A DNA stretch of 64,000 nt from Alistipes sp. (lineage in GTDB: Bacteria; Bacteroidota; Bacteroidia; Bacteroidales; Rikenellaceae), in contig JAGBEH010000010.1 in NCBI GenBank assembly GCA_017937125.1, forward strand, positions 39,941-103,940. The letters are read 5' to 3'. Below the pieces are notes generated by a model. That model saw nothing but the letters and a program-made list of their open reading frames with translations, did no database searches and was not told the DNA's origin. Shown here in pieces: positions 44,301-51,753 of this stretch. The position numbers and the translations under genes were made by a program. Numbering within the stretch: the first letter of the stretch is position 1; every line of letters begins with the position of its first letter.

Positions 44301-45618
44301 ACGGCTCGTAGTACGACGGGAAGACCGTGAGGTCCATACCCGACAGCATTTCGTAATAGCTCTTGTTGAAAATGCCGTCCTTGCCGTTGAGGTATGTCGG
44401 AACGAAAATCACCTTTACCTTCGACTCGGGACGGTCAAGCACGCTGCCGTTTATGGTCTGCGCTATCTGGTCCCATCTGATGTTTTCGAGCGTATGCGTG
44501 GTGTATTTGTATTTCGTCGGGTCGATCGGGCTGTTGTCGTCGCGAAGATGCGCCTGAAGGTCGGCGCGCGGACCCGTAATGCCCGCGGGGATCATAAGAT
44601 AGGCCAGAATCTCGCGTTTGAGGCGTCCCGACGATTCCAGCTGCTTGAGCGATTCGAGGAATATGTCGAGACCCTTGTTGCGGAATTCGTAACGGCCGCT
44701 CGTACCTATGATTACGGGCTCTTCGGCGAACTTGTGTCCCAGACATGCTTCGGCCACGCGTATCATAGACTTGCGGGCGTCGGCGCGTTTGGCATCGTAC
44801 TCCCCGCCGCTCCAGACTATGTCGTCCTCGAAGCCGTTGGGTGTGATGCCTCCGACGCGGCATCCCAACAGATGTTCGCATTCGTTGGCCGTGATGTCGC
44901 TGACCGTCAGGAATACGTCGTGGTTCATCGCCGCCGTCTTTTCGAGCGAGTGTTTCGATACGACGTTGAACTGGTGCGCCAGCTCGTCGGCATTGAATTT
45001 CGCCAGATCGTTGTACAGCGGCAGTCGGTTCCCCGCGATGCAACGTCCCATAACCGTGGCGTGCGTGGTGAAGAGCGTAGCTATATAGGGCGCATTCTCG
45101 CGCAGATAGAGACCTCCCGAGGCGGTCATCCATTCGTGGAAATGGGCTGCGACCTTATCTGTCGAGGAACAGAAGTTCTCGACGAAGGATTTGATGACCA
45201 TCGCCGCGGCGCGTCCGAAAAGTACCGGCTCGACATAGTCCCACTGTCCCGAAATCGAATCGACGTGGTAGCTCTCCCATAATTTGGCCAGAATCTCATC
45301 CTTCTGCGGGAAAAACGACGTGAAATCGGCGAGGACGGCTATGGGCGATCCCTCGATTTTCCAGTGTCCTATGCGGATGCGCAGCCCCTCCTCGTAGAGC
45401 GATTGCCGCCATTGTTTCATAAGGTTGGTATCCTCCTCGAACTCGACGTTGCTGCTCTCGCCCGCGAAATCGGGCCCTATGACGATATACTTGTCGCCGA
45501 ATTTGCGGCTTACGGTCTTCGCTTTGGTGGCGATGACCGTGTGTATGCCGCCGATCTTGTTGCATACCTCCCAGCTGACCTCGAAAAGGTAGTCGGGCGT
45601 AAAATTGGTTTTACTCAT
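41368..45618 (-). CDS. Glycogen synthase (GT3) fused to alpha-glucan phosphorylase (GT35)
   Basis: The 1416-residue protein joins two opposed enzymes. Residues about 1-545 are a GT3 synthase: FEVSWEVCNKIGGIHTVI at the N-terminus, FHEWM, TTHATVMGR and FPSYYEPWGYTPLES with the E-x7-E pair. About 585-700 is the DUF3417-type N-terminal domain (LEELSHNLWWCWN). The rest is a GT35 phosphorylase with SMEYGLH, HCNEGHAAF, FARRFATYKRA and the PLP site EASGTSGEKCVMNG (Lys1170). Synthesis from UDP- or ADP-glucose and phosphorolysis would thus be held in one stoichiometry. It has a consensus promoter and is transcribed separately from the debranching operon. Confidence 0.95.
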   Translation of the reverse strand: MSKTNFTPDYLFEVSWEVCNKIGGIHTVIATKAKTVSRKFGDKYIVIGPDFAGESSNVEFEEDTNLMKQWRQSLYEEGLRIRIGHWKIEGSPIAVLADFTSFFPQKDEILAKLWESYHVDSISGQWDYVEPVLFGRAAAMVIKSFVENFCSSTDKVAAHFHEWMTASGGLYLRENAPYIATLFTTHATVMGRCIAGNRLPLYNDLAKFNADELAHQFNVVSKHSLEKTAAMNHDVFLTVSDITANECEHLLGCRVGGITPNGFEDDIVWSGGEYDAKRADARKSMIRVAEACLGHKFAEEPVIIGTSGRYEFRNKGLDIFLESLKQLESSGRLKREILAYLMIPAGITGPRADLQAHLRDDNSPIDPTKYKYTTHTLENIRWDQIAQTINGSVLDRPESKVKVIFVPTYLNGKDGIFNKSYYEMLSGMDLTVFPSYYEPWGYTPLESIAFSVPTVTSSLAGFGAWVRGMGGNDGVKVIDRNDYNDKEAVAATTDTIARFAEMSAERKEELRKAAFELSKSALWSHLFTAYEEAYSRAVENSIARTNRAVLEDGGSSNDQINFVRQQLISERPTWQRMMIEKSLPERLHPLEELSHNLWWCWNSGSRDLFEYIDRELWVEVDRNPIVLLDKLSVERLKELEKDTVFLEMLDMVYANYKKYMSEKPDPKSAKIAYFSMEYGLHSSLKIYSGGLGILAGDYLKEASDKNVPMVAVGLLYRYGYFTQRLSAQGAQEAEYEAQNFSKLPISPVRDDEGNWVTVQIAFPGRMLSARVWKCQVGRTDLFLLDADFEANLAEDRQVTHHLYGGDWENRLKQELLLGVGGIRALVKMGIKQDVYHCNEGHAAFIGLERIRNLIDRQRLSFSEALEVIRSSSLFTTHTPVPAGHDAFPESMIRQYMSHYPDVLKITWEQFINLGKTNPNDPNQKFSMSVLACNLSQEVNGVSWLHGEVSKEILGNMWPGYFKNELHIGYVTNGVHFPTWTASNLRRLYAKYFPAGFEGHIYNIPEWQKVCDIADEELWNERMFLKDRLVKTIRKRYSDPNQVRLESPRQMVQIIDGIRPDVLTIGFARRFATYKRAYLLFTNLERLSAIVNNKERPVQFIFAGKAHPNDKPGQDLIKRIVEVAAMPQFVGKIIFLQNYDMELARRMVQGVDVWLNTPTRPLEASGTSGEKCVMNGVLQFSVLDGWWVEGYKEGAGWALPMERTFADQHYQDELDAEMIYNTIEEQIAPKYYERGADGIPHAWVASVKKCIADIASNFTTNRMLIDYEDRFYNKLCKRKQKLTADNYMAAREIASWKRKVSAAWDNVKLVDVKRPRIETEAIKVGESYHFEVTLDIANLQPSDIGVELVVAKQIEYGQGANVVASAELKHIKSLGSIVTYALDYVPQRTGMFDMALRIFPKNAELPHRMDFALVKWA

Positions 45619-45663
45619 ATCCTATCGTTTGTTATCGTTGTCTTACTATCTGAAAATCTGCCG

Positions 45664-45695
45664 CAAAGTTAGCATTATCGGATGAATTAAACAAT
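45664..45695 (-). promoter_or_regulatory. Promoter of the synthase/phosphorylase gene
   Basis: On the minus strand ATTG (45692-45695), 20-nt spacer, TAACTTTG (45664-45671). Leader about 40 nt. Confidence 0.72.
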
Positions 45696-45743
45696 TTTTA
45701 TCAAAATATACTAAAAATATTTAAGAATAAATTAACATTGGGG

Positions 45744-46853
45744 TCATACGTCGAACAGGCTTTCGATAACGGCATCCGACACGAGCATCCGTTCGGGCGG
45801 GATACGGATGCTGTTTCCGTCGCATTCTACGCCGTAACCTTTCAGTTTTACAGCCTCTTCGGCGAGCCGTTCGGCGTATTCGGCTCCGAACTTTTCGGCA
45901 AAATCCGCGAGGTCGATACCTTCGATGCGGCGCAATGATGTCATTACGGTTTCGTTGCGGCGATCGCGCTCGTCGAGCCGTTCCGATACGTATTCGCATC
46001 CGCGGACGTACTTGTCGGCCGATTGTTCGCACCAACGTCGCGAGTTGCCGTTGAAGGAGTGGGCGCCTGCGCCGATGCCGAGATACTCCGTACCGAGCCA
46101 GTACGACGAATTATGCCGCGAGCGGTAGCCGCCGAGGGCGTAGTTCGATACTTCGTAGTGCTCGAAACCGCTGTCGGTCAGCGTGTCGTGTATGATTCGG
46201 AATTCGCGTTCGCTGCGCTCTTCGTCTACGGCGTGTATGTCTCCCCGTGCCGCCATACGGCCGAAGCGCGTCGATGGTTCGATAGTCAAATGGTATGCCG
46301 AAACGTGTTGTATGCCGAGAGCGAGTACGTGTTCGAGATTGCGGCGCAGGCAGTCGTCGCCGAAGCCTTCGATGCCGAATATGATATCGACCGTAATGTT
46401 GCCGTAACCCGCATCCTGCAACGACTTTACGGCCTCTTCCGCCTGTTTCGCCGTATGGCGGCGGTTCATAAGTTTCAGGGCGTCGTCGTCGAACGACTGT
46501 ATGCCTACGCTTATGCGGCCGATGTCGGTCGTACGGAGCGCGGAGACATATTTGCGGTCGATGTCGTCGGGATTGACCTCTGCGGTTATCTCTTCGACCT
46601 GCGACAAGTCGTAAATATCTGCGGCGTGGTCGATGAATCGCTGCAATTCGCAGGGAGGCAGCAGCGACGGGGTGCCGCCGCCGAAATATATCGTGCCGAC
46701 AGTCGTATCGTGCAGGAAATCGCGGGTGTTGTCCATTTCGCGGTGCATAGCCTCTATGGTTGCGGGCATCAGCCGCAGGTCTGCGCACTTCGGAAAATCG
46801 CAGTACGAGCAGATGCGCTTGCAGAACGGTATATGGAAATACAGAGCGGACAT
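45744..46853 (-). CDS. hemW: HemW-like radical SAM heme chaperone
   Basis: The 369-residue protein begins MSALYFHIPFCKRICSYCDF, with the cluster cysteines at 11, 15 and 18 (CxxxCxxC) and the extra Cys-free Phe typical of HemW rather than HemN. IYFGGGTPSLL, EVNPDD and RISVGIQSFDDD follow, with VSAYHLTIEP and HNSSYWLGTEYLGIGAGAHS after them. HemW inserts heme into respiratory enzymes. The ATG at 46853 was chosen by homology; the -7 element TATATTTG (minus, 46859-46866) makes the message nearly leaderless. Confidence 0.92.
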   Translation of the reverse strand: MSALYFHIPFCKRICSYCDFPKCADLRLMPATIEAMHREMDNTRDFLHDTTVGTIYFGGGTPSLLPPCELQRFIDHAADIYDLSQVEEITAEVNPDDIDRKYVSALRTTDIGRISVGIQSFDDDALKLMNRRHTAKQAEEAVKSLQDAGYGNITVDIIFGIEGFGDDCLRRNLEHVLALGIQHVSAYHLTIEPSTRFGRMAARGDIHAVDEERSEREFRIIHDTLTDSGFEHYEVSNYALGGYRSRHNSSYWLGTEYLGIGAGAHSFNGNSRRWCEQSADKYVRGCEYVSERLDERDRRNETVMTSLRRIEGIDLADFAEKFGAEYAERLAEEAVKLKGYGVECDGNSIRIPPERMLVSDAVIESLFDV

Positions 46854-47076
46854 ATTTACAAATATAAGAAAATAAAGTCGAAGATGAAATATTTCAGCCG
46901 AAAGTTTCACCCTGCGGTCTGAAAGCGTCGGTTTTCGGGAACAGGTCACTAATTAGTCGTGAAAACCTTTCATCGAATGTCACCGTTTTGCCGGGTACAA
47001 AAAGAAAAAAGCCTTACATATCGCTGATACATAAGGCTTTTTGCTCTGATTTGCCGAACTCTGCTTCGGAACTTGG

Positions 47077-47148
<72 letters not shown>

Positions 47149-47307
47149 AATCTGCTTTCGCATTAAAGCGGTGCAAAAATAGGCAACAAAAATGAAAAGT
47201 CCAAAAAAATAGAAGACTTTCTGAACTATTTTAGGTGATTATGTGCGATTTCACGCCGAGGCGTATGCTGAACTGGCGCCGCAGTCGGGGCAGGGCGCAT
47301 ACGTAAA

Positions 47308-47322
47308 CGCGGCTTCGCCGCG
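47308..47322 (-). repeat. Repeat family C palindrome
   Basis: CGCGGCTTCGCCGCG preceded by GTAAA. It is the same element as CGCGGCATAGCCGCG-TTTA at 16787 and CGCGGCAGAGCCGCG-TTTA at 48936, here inverted. The rest of 47149-47506 holds no gene; TACCTTTG at 47486-47493 is a -7 candidate for the AraC gene. Confidence 0.6.
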
Positions 47323-47506
47323 AGCAATACGACAAACGGGAGAGAGAACGGGTTATTGAAATCGATTTGGTGTAAAGTCGTATATAATCGCCAAATTAAA
47401 ATATGCGTTTGCCGATAGTCGAGTCCGAAGCCCCCCTCAAACAGCAAATTTTGTATACAGGTTCTTTATTCTCGGGATAAAGCGATACCTTTGCAGAAAA
47501 CGGAAT

Positions 47507-48355
47507 ATGAACAAACTGCCGCAACATAAAGCTTCGCAATACACCGATTTCGGGGTTCATTTGCGCCGGATTAAATCTCCTGCAAGCAGCCATACCCCTG
47601 TAACTTACGCCCATCAGGACGATTATTACATATTCGGGCTGGTGGAATACGGCGAAGGATGCGGTATCATTGATTTCAAGGAGCAACACTTTTCTTCGGG
47701 CGAAGTATTTCTGATACGGCCGGGACAAGTACACCGCTTCATCAGTTCGGCAAATGCCGAAGGCTGGATGCTTTTTGCCGACAGCAGTTTGTTGGGCGGT
47801 GCCGAGAAGTGTATCTTTGATGATTTCTCGCTGTTTGCTTCATCGCTTCTGATAGACAAACGGCGGCAGAACGAACTGGTGCAGATAGTTTCTATCCTCG
47901 CAAACAGAGTGGATAGCATCACGGACAAGCAGACAAAGACAACAGCAAGGCGCTTGGCGGAAACATTCATTGGCATTGTTGCCGAAGCGGTGCAGAACAT
48001 CAACCTGCAACAGACGAAGCACAGCCGCAGGCAAATAGAAATCGTCTTGTCGTTCCGCCGCCTGCTTGCCGCACATCTTGCCACGAGCCGCCAACCGTCC
48101 TATTATGCCTCGCTCCTGAATATCTCTACCGTCTATCTGAACGAAACGGTGAAAGGTGTCACCGGTATGAACGCAACCTCGTATATAAAGAACGAAGCGG
48201 TGCTGCAAGCCAAACGTATGCTCGTCCATACCGACCTTGCCGTGAAGGAGATCTCCGACCGTCTCGGCATCGCCGATTACGCCTACTTTTCCCGTCTGTT
48301 CACGCAGGCAACGGGCATTAGTCCGACTTTGTTTCGGAAAAGAAACCTTGAATAG
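47507..48355 (+). CDS. AraC family transcriptional regulator
   Basis: The 282-residue protein has an N-terminal cupin-like sensor (YYIFGLVEYGEGCGIIDF, FSSGEVFLIRPGQVHRF at about 60-77). The C-terminal double helix-turn-helix (about 180-280) includes YYASLLNISTVYLNETVK and VKEISDRLGIADYAYFSRLFTQATGISPTLFR. It probably controls itself and the adjacent DUF4405 gene. The -7 element leaves a leader of about 8 nt. Confidence 0.92.
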   Translation: MNKLPQHKASQYTDFGVHLRRIKSPASSHTPVTYAHQDDYYIFGLVEYGEGCGIIDFKEQHFSSGEVFLIRPGQVHRFISSANAEGWMLFADSSLLGGAEKCIFDDFSLFASSLLIDKRRQNELVQIVSILANRVDSITDKQTKTTARRLAETFIGIVAEAVQNINLQQTKHSRRQIEIVLSFRRLLAAHLATSRQPSYYASLLNISTVYLNETVKGVTGMNATSYIKNEAVLQAKRMLVHTDLAVKEISDRLGIADYAYFSRLFTQATGISPTLFRKRNLE

Positions 48356-48430
48356 TCCAAGTGCCGCCTCGTTCTGTCTATCCCCTTTTCGTCTGAACCG
48401 CATAACTTTGCGGACAAAAAGGAGATGGCA

Positions 48431-48913
48431 ATGAAAAGAATCGCAACCAAGTATGCAGCTATGCATCCACGCCGTTGCGCGGCGTGCCGGGAGTGTATGG
48501 AGACCCGAAAAATATCCTTTATGACAAAACGGATGTTGCCATTGGCATTCGTGGCATCAGCCGTCAGTGGCATAGGTCTGCACATCGCCGGACATGGAAC
48601 CGGTCATGAGGTGTGGCACAACTGGGCTGTGGCTCATGTCCTGTCGAGCCTGCTTTGGCTCATTTTCGTGGTCTTTCACATCAAGCGGTATGGGCGTTGG
48701 TATAAGGCAATCGCCTCAAAGGGTATCGGCAAGAAAAGCCGAATGACCCTTGCTTTGTCGGTTGTCTTCCTGATTGTCGTGGTTACGGGCATAGTGTTGA
48801 TAGCGTGCGTGGACGGGGCGAACTCAGTTATTGGGTTATGGCATTATAGGATTGGGCTTTTGCTGATTGTTTTTTCCTTAATCCATATTGCCAAACGCAA
48901 ACAGAAAGGATGA
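48431..48913 (+). CDS. DUF4405 cytochrome-b561-like membrane protein
   Basis: The protein of about 160 residues has four hydrophobic helices with paired histidines (HIAGHGTGHEVWHNWAVAHV, FHIKRYGRW, LWHYRIG, SLIHIAKR), as in DUF4405 di-heme-type proteins. An unusual N-terminal extension holds CAACRECMETRK (three Cys), a possible metal or redox motif. A true Shine-Dalgarno (AAAGGAG, about 48417-48423) is better spaced for the ATG at 48431 than for the one at 48425. TAACTTTG (48403-48410) gives it its own promoter. It lies next to an AraC regulator, which probably controls it. Confidence 0.7.
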   Translation: MKRIATKYAAMHPRRCAACRECMETRKISFMTKRMLPLAFVASAVSGIGLHIAGHGTGHEVWHNWAVAHVLSSLLWLIFVVFHIKRYGRWYKAIASKGIGKKSRMTLALSVVFLIVVVTGIVLIACVDGANSVIGLWHYRIGLLLIVFSLIHIAKRKQKG

Positions 48914-48935
48914 TTTGTCGAACGGTCGTGTCGCT

Positions 48936-49112
48936 CGCGGCAGAGCCGCGTTTATAATTCCGCCCTCCCCCGACTGCGGCAGCAGGCGATGGCAATCGCT
49001 CGCGGATTGTCGGGTTGCCACGGCAGAAACGGCACTTGCGCCGTAATTCCTGCACGAGACTGGGATTTCGGGCGAAATCTGCAAGGCGGCAGAGTTTCGG
49101 AATAAAGTCAGC
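48936..49112 (+). repeat. Repeat families C and B, composite copy
   Basis: The palindrome CGCGGCAGAGCCGCG with TTTATAA (48936 on) is followed by about 110 bp of hairpin-rich sequence and a family B tail (49058-49112). The order matches 16787-16893. It lies between the DUF4405 and threonine dehydrogenase genes. Confidence 0.65.
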
Positions 49113-49172
49113 GAAAAAATTGTACACGATTACCCGATTTTTTATATCTTTACTTTCGGATTACAACTCTGA

Positions 49173-50135
49173 ATGATGAAAAAGATATTGATTATAGGCG
49201 CGGGAGGCCAGATAGGCTCCGAACTAACAACGTATTTGCGGGGAATCTACGGGGATGCCAATGTCGTTGCGACCGATGTGCGCGAATGCAAAGGTTTGGC
49301 GGAAAACGGCCCGTTCGAAATTCTCGATGCTCTCAATGCCACGGCGGTGGCGTCGGCCGTCGGGCGTCATCATATCGATACGATTTTCAATCTCGTGGCA
49401 TTGCTGTCGGCGGTAGGGGAGCGTAACCCTCAGATGGCGTGGGGCGTGAATATGGGGGCTTTGATGAACTCGTTGGAGGTTGCCCGCCAGCATCACTGCG
49501 CGCTCTTTACGCCCAGTTCGATAGGCGCTTTCGGTCCCAATTCGCCGAAAGACATGACGCCGCAGGACACCATTATGCAGCCGACGACGATTTACGGCAT
49601 CTGCAAGGTGACGGGCGAGTTGCTCGGCAACTATTACGCGCTGAAATACGGCATCGACACGCGCTCGATACGTTTCCCCGGCATTATCTCGAATCTGACG
49701 CACCCAGGGGGCGGAACCACCGATTATGCGGTCGAAATTTACTATGAAGCCATAAAGAACCGCCGTTATACCTGCGCCGTGCCGAGCGACGTATATATGG
49801 ATATGATCTATATGCCCGATGTCCTGCGTGCCTGCGTGGAACTTATGGAGGCCGATCCGTCGAAACTCGTGCATCGCAACAGTTTCAACATAGCGTCGAT
49901 GAGTTTCACGCCCGAGATAATAGCCGCCGAGATACGCAGGCATATTCCCGACTTCGTTCTGGCTTACGATGTCGATCCCGTGAAAGAATCCATCTCGCGC
50001 AGCTGGCCCGACAGGCTCGATGACACGTGTGCGCGCGAAGAGTGGGGGTGGAATCCGCAATGGGATTTGCCTCGGATGACGGAGGATATGATAAGGGTGC
50101 TTACGCCGCGGCTGGTTGCCGAGAGCGTCGGGTAA
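49173..50135 (+). CDS. L-threonine 3-dehydrogenase, SDR/epimerase type
   Basis: The 320-residue extended SDR has the NAD motif IIGAGGQIGSEL (about 7-18), ATDVRE for the adenine ribose, and LLSAVGERNPQMAWGVNMG. The catalytic TTIYGICKVTGELL carries Tyr-x3-Lys, and RFPGIISNLTHPGGGTTDYAVEI follows. These are hallmarks of the SDR-type TDH that oxidises threonine to 2-amino-3-ketobutyrate. The partner KBL-like lyase is not adjacent; the alpha-oxoamine synthase at 27382 is a distant candidate. A diverged copy of codons about 46-73 lies just downstream. Confidence 0.9.
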   Translation: MMKKILIIGAGGQIGSELTTYLRGIYGDANVVATDVRECKGLAENGPFEILDALNATAVASAVGRHHIDTIFNLVALLSAVGERNPQMAWGVNMGALMNSLEVARQHHCALFTPSSIGAFGPNSPKDMTPQDTIMQPTTIYGICKVTGELLGNYYALKYGIDTRSIRFPGIISNLTHPGGGTTDYAVEIYYEAIKNRRYTCAVPSDVYMDMIYMPDVLRACVELMEADPSKLVHRNSFNIASMSFTPEIIAAEIRRHIPDFVLAYDVDPVKESISRSWPDRLDDTCAREEWGWNPQWDLPRMTEDMIRVLTPRLVAESVG

Positions 50136-50216
50136 GGCGGAATGTCCTGTGAACTGACGCGATGATGTTCCGTGAACCGACGGGCGCCGTGAGAGTGTAA
50201 AGTAAGGCGGAGTGCT

Positions 50217-50296
50217 ATTCGAAATCCTCGATGCTCTCAATACCACGGCGGTGGCATCGGCTGTCGGATGTCGTCATATCGATACGATGTTAAATA
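50217..50296 (+). pseudogene. Fragment of the threonine dehydrogenase gene
   Basis: About 80 bp closely matches the tdh segment at about 49313-49392. Translated, LFEILDALNTTAVASAVG versus the intact FEILDALNATAVASAVG. It then stops matching and runs into unrelated sequence. Short direct repeats (TAAGGCGGA, GTGAAC-GACG) surround it, pointing to a duplication scar. Confidence 0.75.
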
Positions 50297-50347
50297 ACGG
50301 CCGATGCACAATGGCGCAGTGCCGATTGTCGGGCGATACTGCTGAAG

Positions 50348-50387
50348 AAAATATCTCCCGTCGGATATTCCGACGGGAGATATTTTT
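50348..50387. terminator. Shared terminator between tdh and the RibH-like gene
   Basis: AAATATCTCCCGTCGGA with its exact complement around a TAT loop, followed by T-rich sequence on both sides. Confidence 0.9.
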
Positions 50388-50428
50388 ACTGCGTATATTC
50401 GGCCTGCGGTTTGCGATGCCGGCAACTC

Positions 50429-50881
50429 CTAATTTATCGAGCGGGGATTGGATTTGACGGATTCGGCCGACTCGGCCTCCATCATCACCTGCAACGATAC
50501 CATATCCATCGCCGTCCCGTGCGCTTTCCAGTAGGTGTTCAGTTCCGAACCGAAGACAACGGGCATATTCCACTGTATCTGTAATTGGATAACCGCGCTT
50601 TTTATGTAATCCGGCAACGTGTCGTCGTAGGATAAGACTATCACGGCATCGACATCGGTATATTCGGCGAAAAACTGTACTCCGAGCGGAATGTCGTCTA
50701 CGGAGGGCACTTTGCGTATCTTGATGTTCTGTTCGAAGCATCCCGACGACAGCAAATTGCGTACGATAGTCGCGACTATCTCCACGTCATTCGTTCCGTA
50801 CCCCGCAGACAATACGCCGAACATCTTGTCCGACATAGATACGCGTTGGATATCAAGCATCGAGTCTCTGTTTGCTGCCAT
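50429..50881 (-). CDS. Lumazine-synthase (RibH) homolog lacking catalytic residues
   Basis: The 150-residue protein keeps the lumazine synthase fold markers. FGVLSAGYGTND takes the place of the N-terminal substrate loop, IKIRKVPSVDDIPLGVQFF that of VPGxxELP, DAVIVLSYDD that of the DAVIALGxVI strand, and MPVVFGSELNTYW that of PVxFGVLT. The conserved RGxTxH motif with the catalytic His is replaced by DDTLPDYI, and the C-terminal Arg/Gly motif is absent. It is thus unlikely to make lumazine. The position next to TPR-recF is where Bacteroidetes normally carry ribH. Start ATG 50881; the upstream TTG frame is discounted. Confidence 0.65.
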   Translation of the reverse strand: MAANRDSMLDIQRVSMSDKMFGVLSAGYGTNDVEIVATIVRNLLSSGCFEQNIKIRKVPSVDDIPLGVQFFAEYTDVDAVIVLSYDDTLPDYIKSAVIQLQIQWNMPVVFGSELNTYWKAHGTAMDMVSLQVMMEAESAESVKSNPRSIN

Positions 50882-50917
50882 TCGTTCTCCCCTCCCTAAC
50901 CTCAAAGATTGTACGGT

Positions 50918-51604
50918 TTACTCTTCCGAGCCTATCAGCTTTTCCGCTTCGCGAGCCTCTGCGGATGCAGGATAGTCGGCAAGAATGCGTTTGAAAGCGG
51001 CTGTCGCCTCTGCGTTTCGGCCCAAAGCCTGAAGTGCCAGACCTTGTTTGCGGAGGAAGAGGGGTGCCGTGTAGATGTTGTCCGACGCCTTTACGGCATT
51101 GCCGTAGAGTTTTACGGCTTTCTCCATATCGCCGTTCTCAACCGCGATGTCGCCCTGCAAACCAAGGTTCTGGGCATTGACGATCTGTCCGGCCAAACCC
51201 CTTACAGCCGAATATTTCGACAGGTAATGCGCCGCCGACTCCAGATCTCCCATATGCAGATAGCAGATGCCCGCATAATGTTTTGCGAGGTTGCCTGCGG
51301 GAGTCGAACCGTAGCTGTCTATCACGTCCAGAAAACCCGCACCGTTCTCGTCTCCGTTGAGGGCGAGCTCGTAATCGGGATTCTCGGCCTCGAAACGGTA
51401 CTGCGCTTCGGAGATCATATTCGCGGCCTTCTCGGCTCTCGGCTCCGAAATGAGCTTCCTGTAACCGTAAACGAGACCTGCGACGACGAATATTCCTAAG
51501 AGTATGCCCGTCACCAATTTGCTGTTGTTTTCGAAAAATGATTCTGTTTTGTTCACAGCTTCACCTATAGCCGCCTCTTGGGGCGTTACATTCTGTTTTG
51601 ACAT
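50918..51604 (-). CDS. TPR-containing membrane-anchored protein (YfgM-like)
   Basis: The 228-residue protein has a short cytoplasmic N-terminus, one membrane helix (about 29-50: LVTGILLGIFVVAGLVYGY) and three or four TPR-like helical hairpins (GNLAKHYAGICYLHMGDLESA, GDIAVENGDMEKAVKLYGNAV, KQGLALQALGRNAEATAAF). YfgM-type proteins associate with the Sec translocon and chaperones. TATATTTG on the minus strand (51647-51654) is its -7 element, within the divergent region shared with recF. Confidence 0.82.
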   Translation of the reverse strand: MSKQNVTPQEAAIGEAVNKTESFFENNSKLVTGILLGIFVVAGLVYGYRKLISEPRAEKAANMISEAQYRFEAENPDYELALNGDENGAGFLDVIDSYGSTPAGNLAKHYAGICYLHMGDLESAAHYLSKYSAVRGLAGQIVNAQNLGLQGDIAVENGDMEKAVKLYGNAVKASDNIYTAPLFLRKQGLALQALGRNAEATAAFKRILADYPASAEAREAEKLIGSEE

Positions 51605-51702
51605 AAGTTGTATTGCGTATTTTAGTTGAATTTCCGATTCGAATTACAAATATACTGTTTTTTTTGTGCAAAAACCTCTCGCGAGGCTCTTTTTTTTCAA
51701 AA

Positions 51703-51734
51703 CTTGGCAATGTGCGGGGATTTTTCTACCTTTG
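51703..51734 (+). promoter_or_regulatory. Promoter of recF-dciA
   Basis: CTTG (51703-51706), 20-nt spacer, TACCTTTG (51727-51734). Leader about 14 nt. Confidence 0.7.
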
Positions 51735-51753
51735 GGGAGTGGAATTTTAGGAT

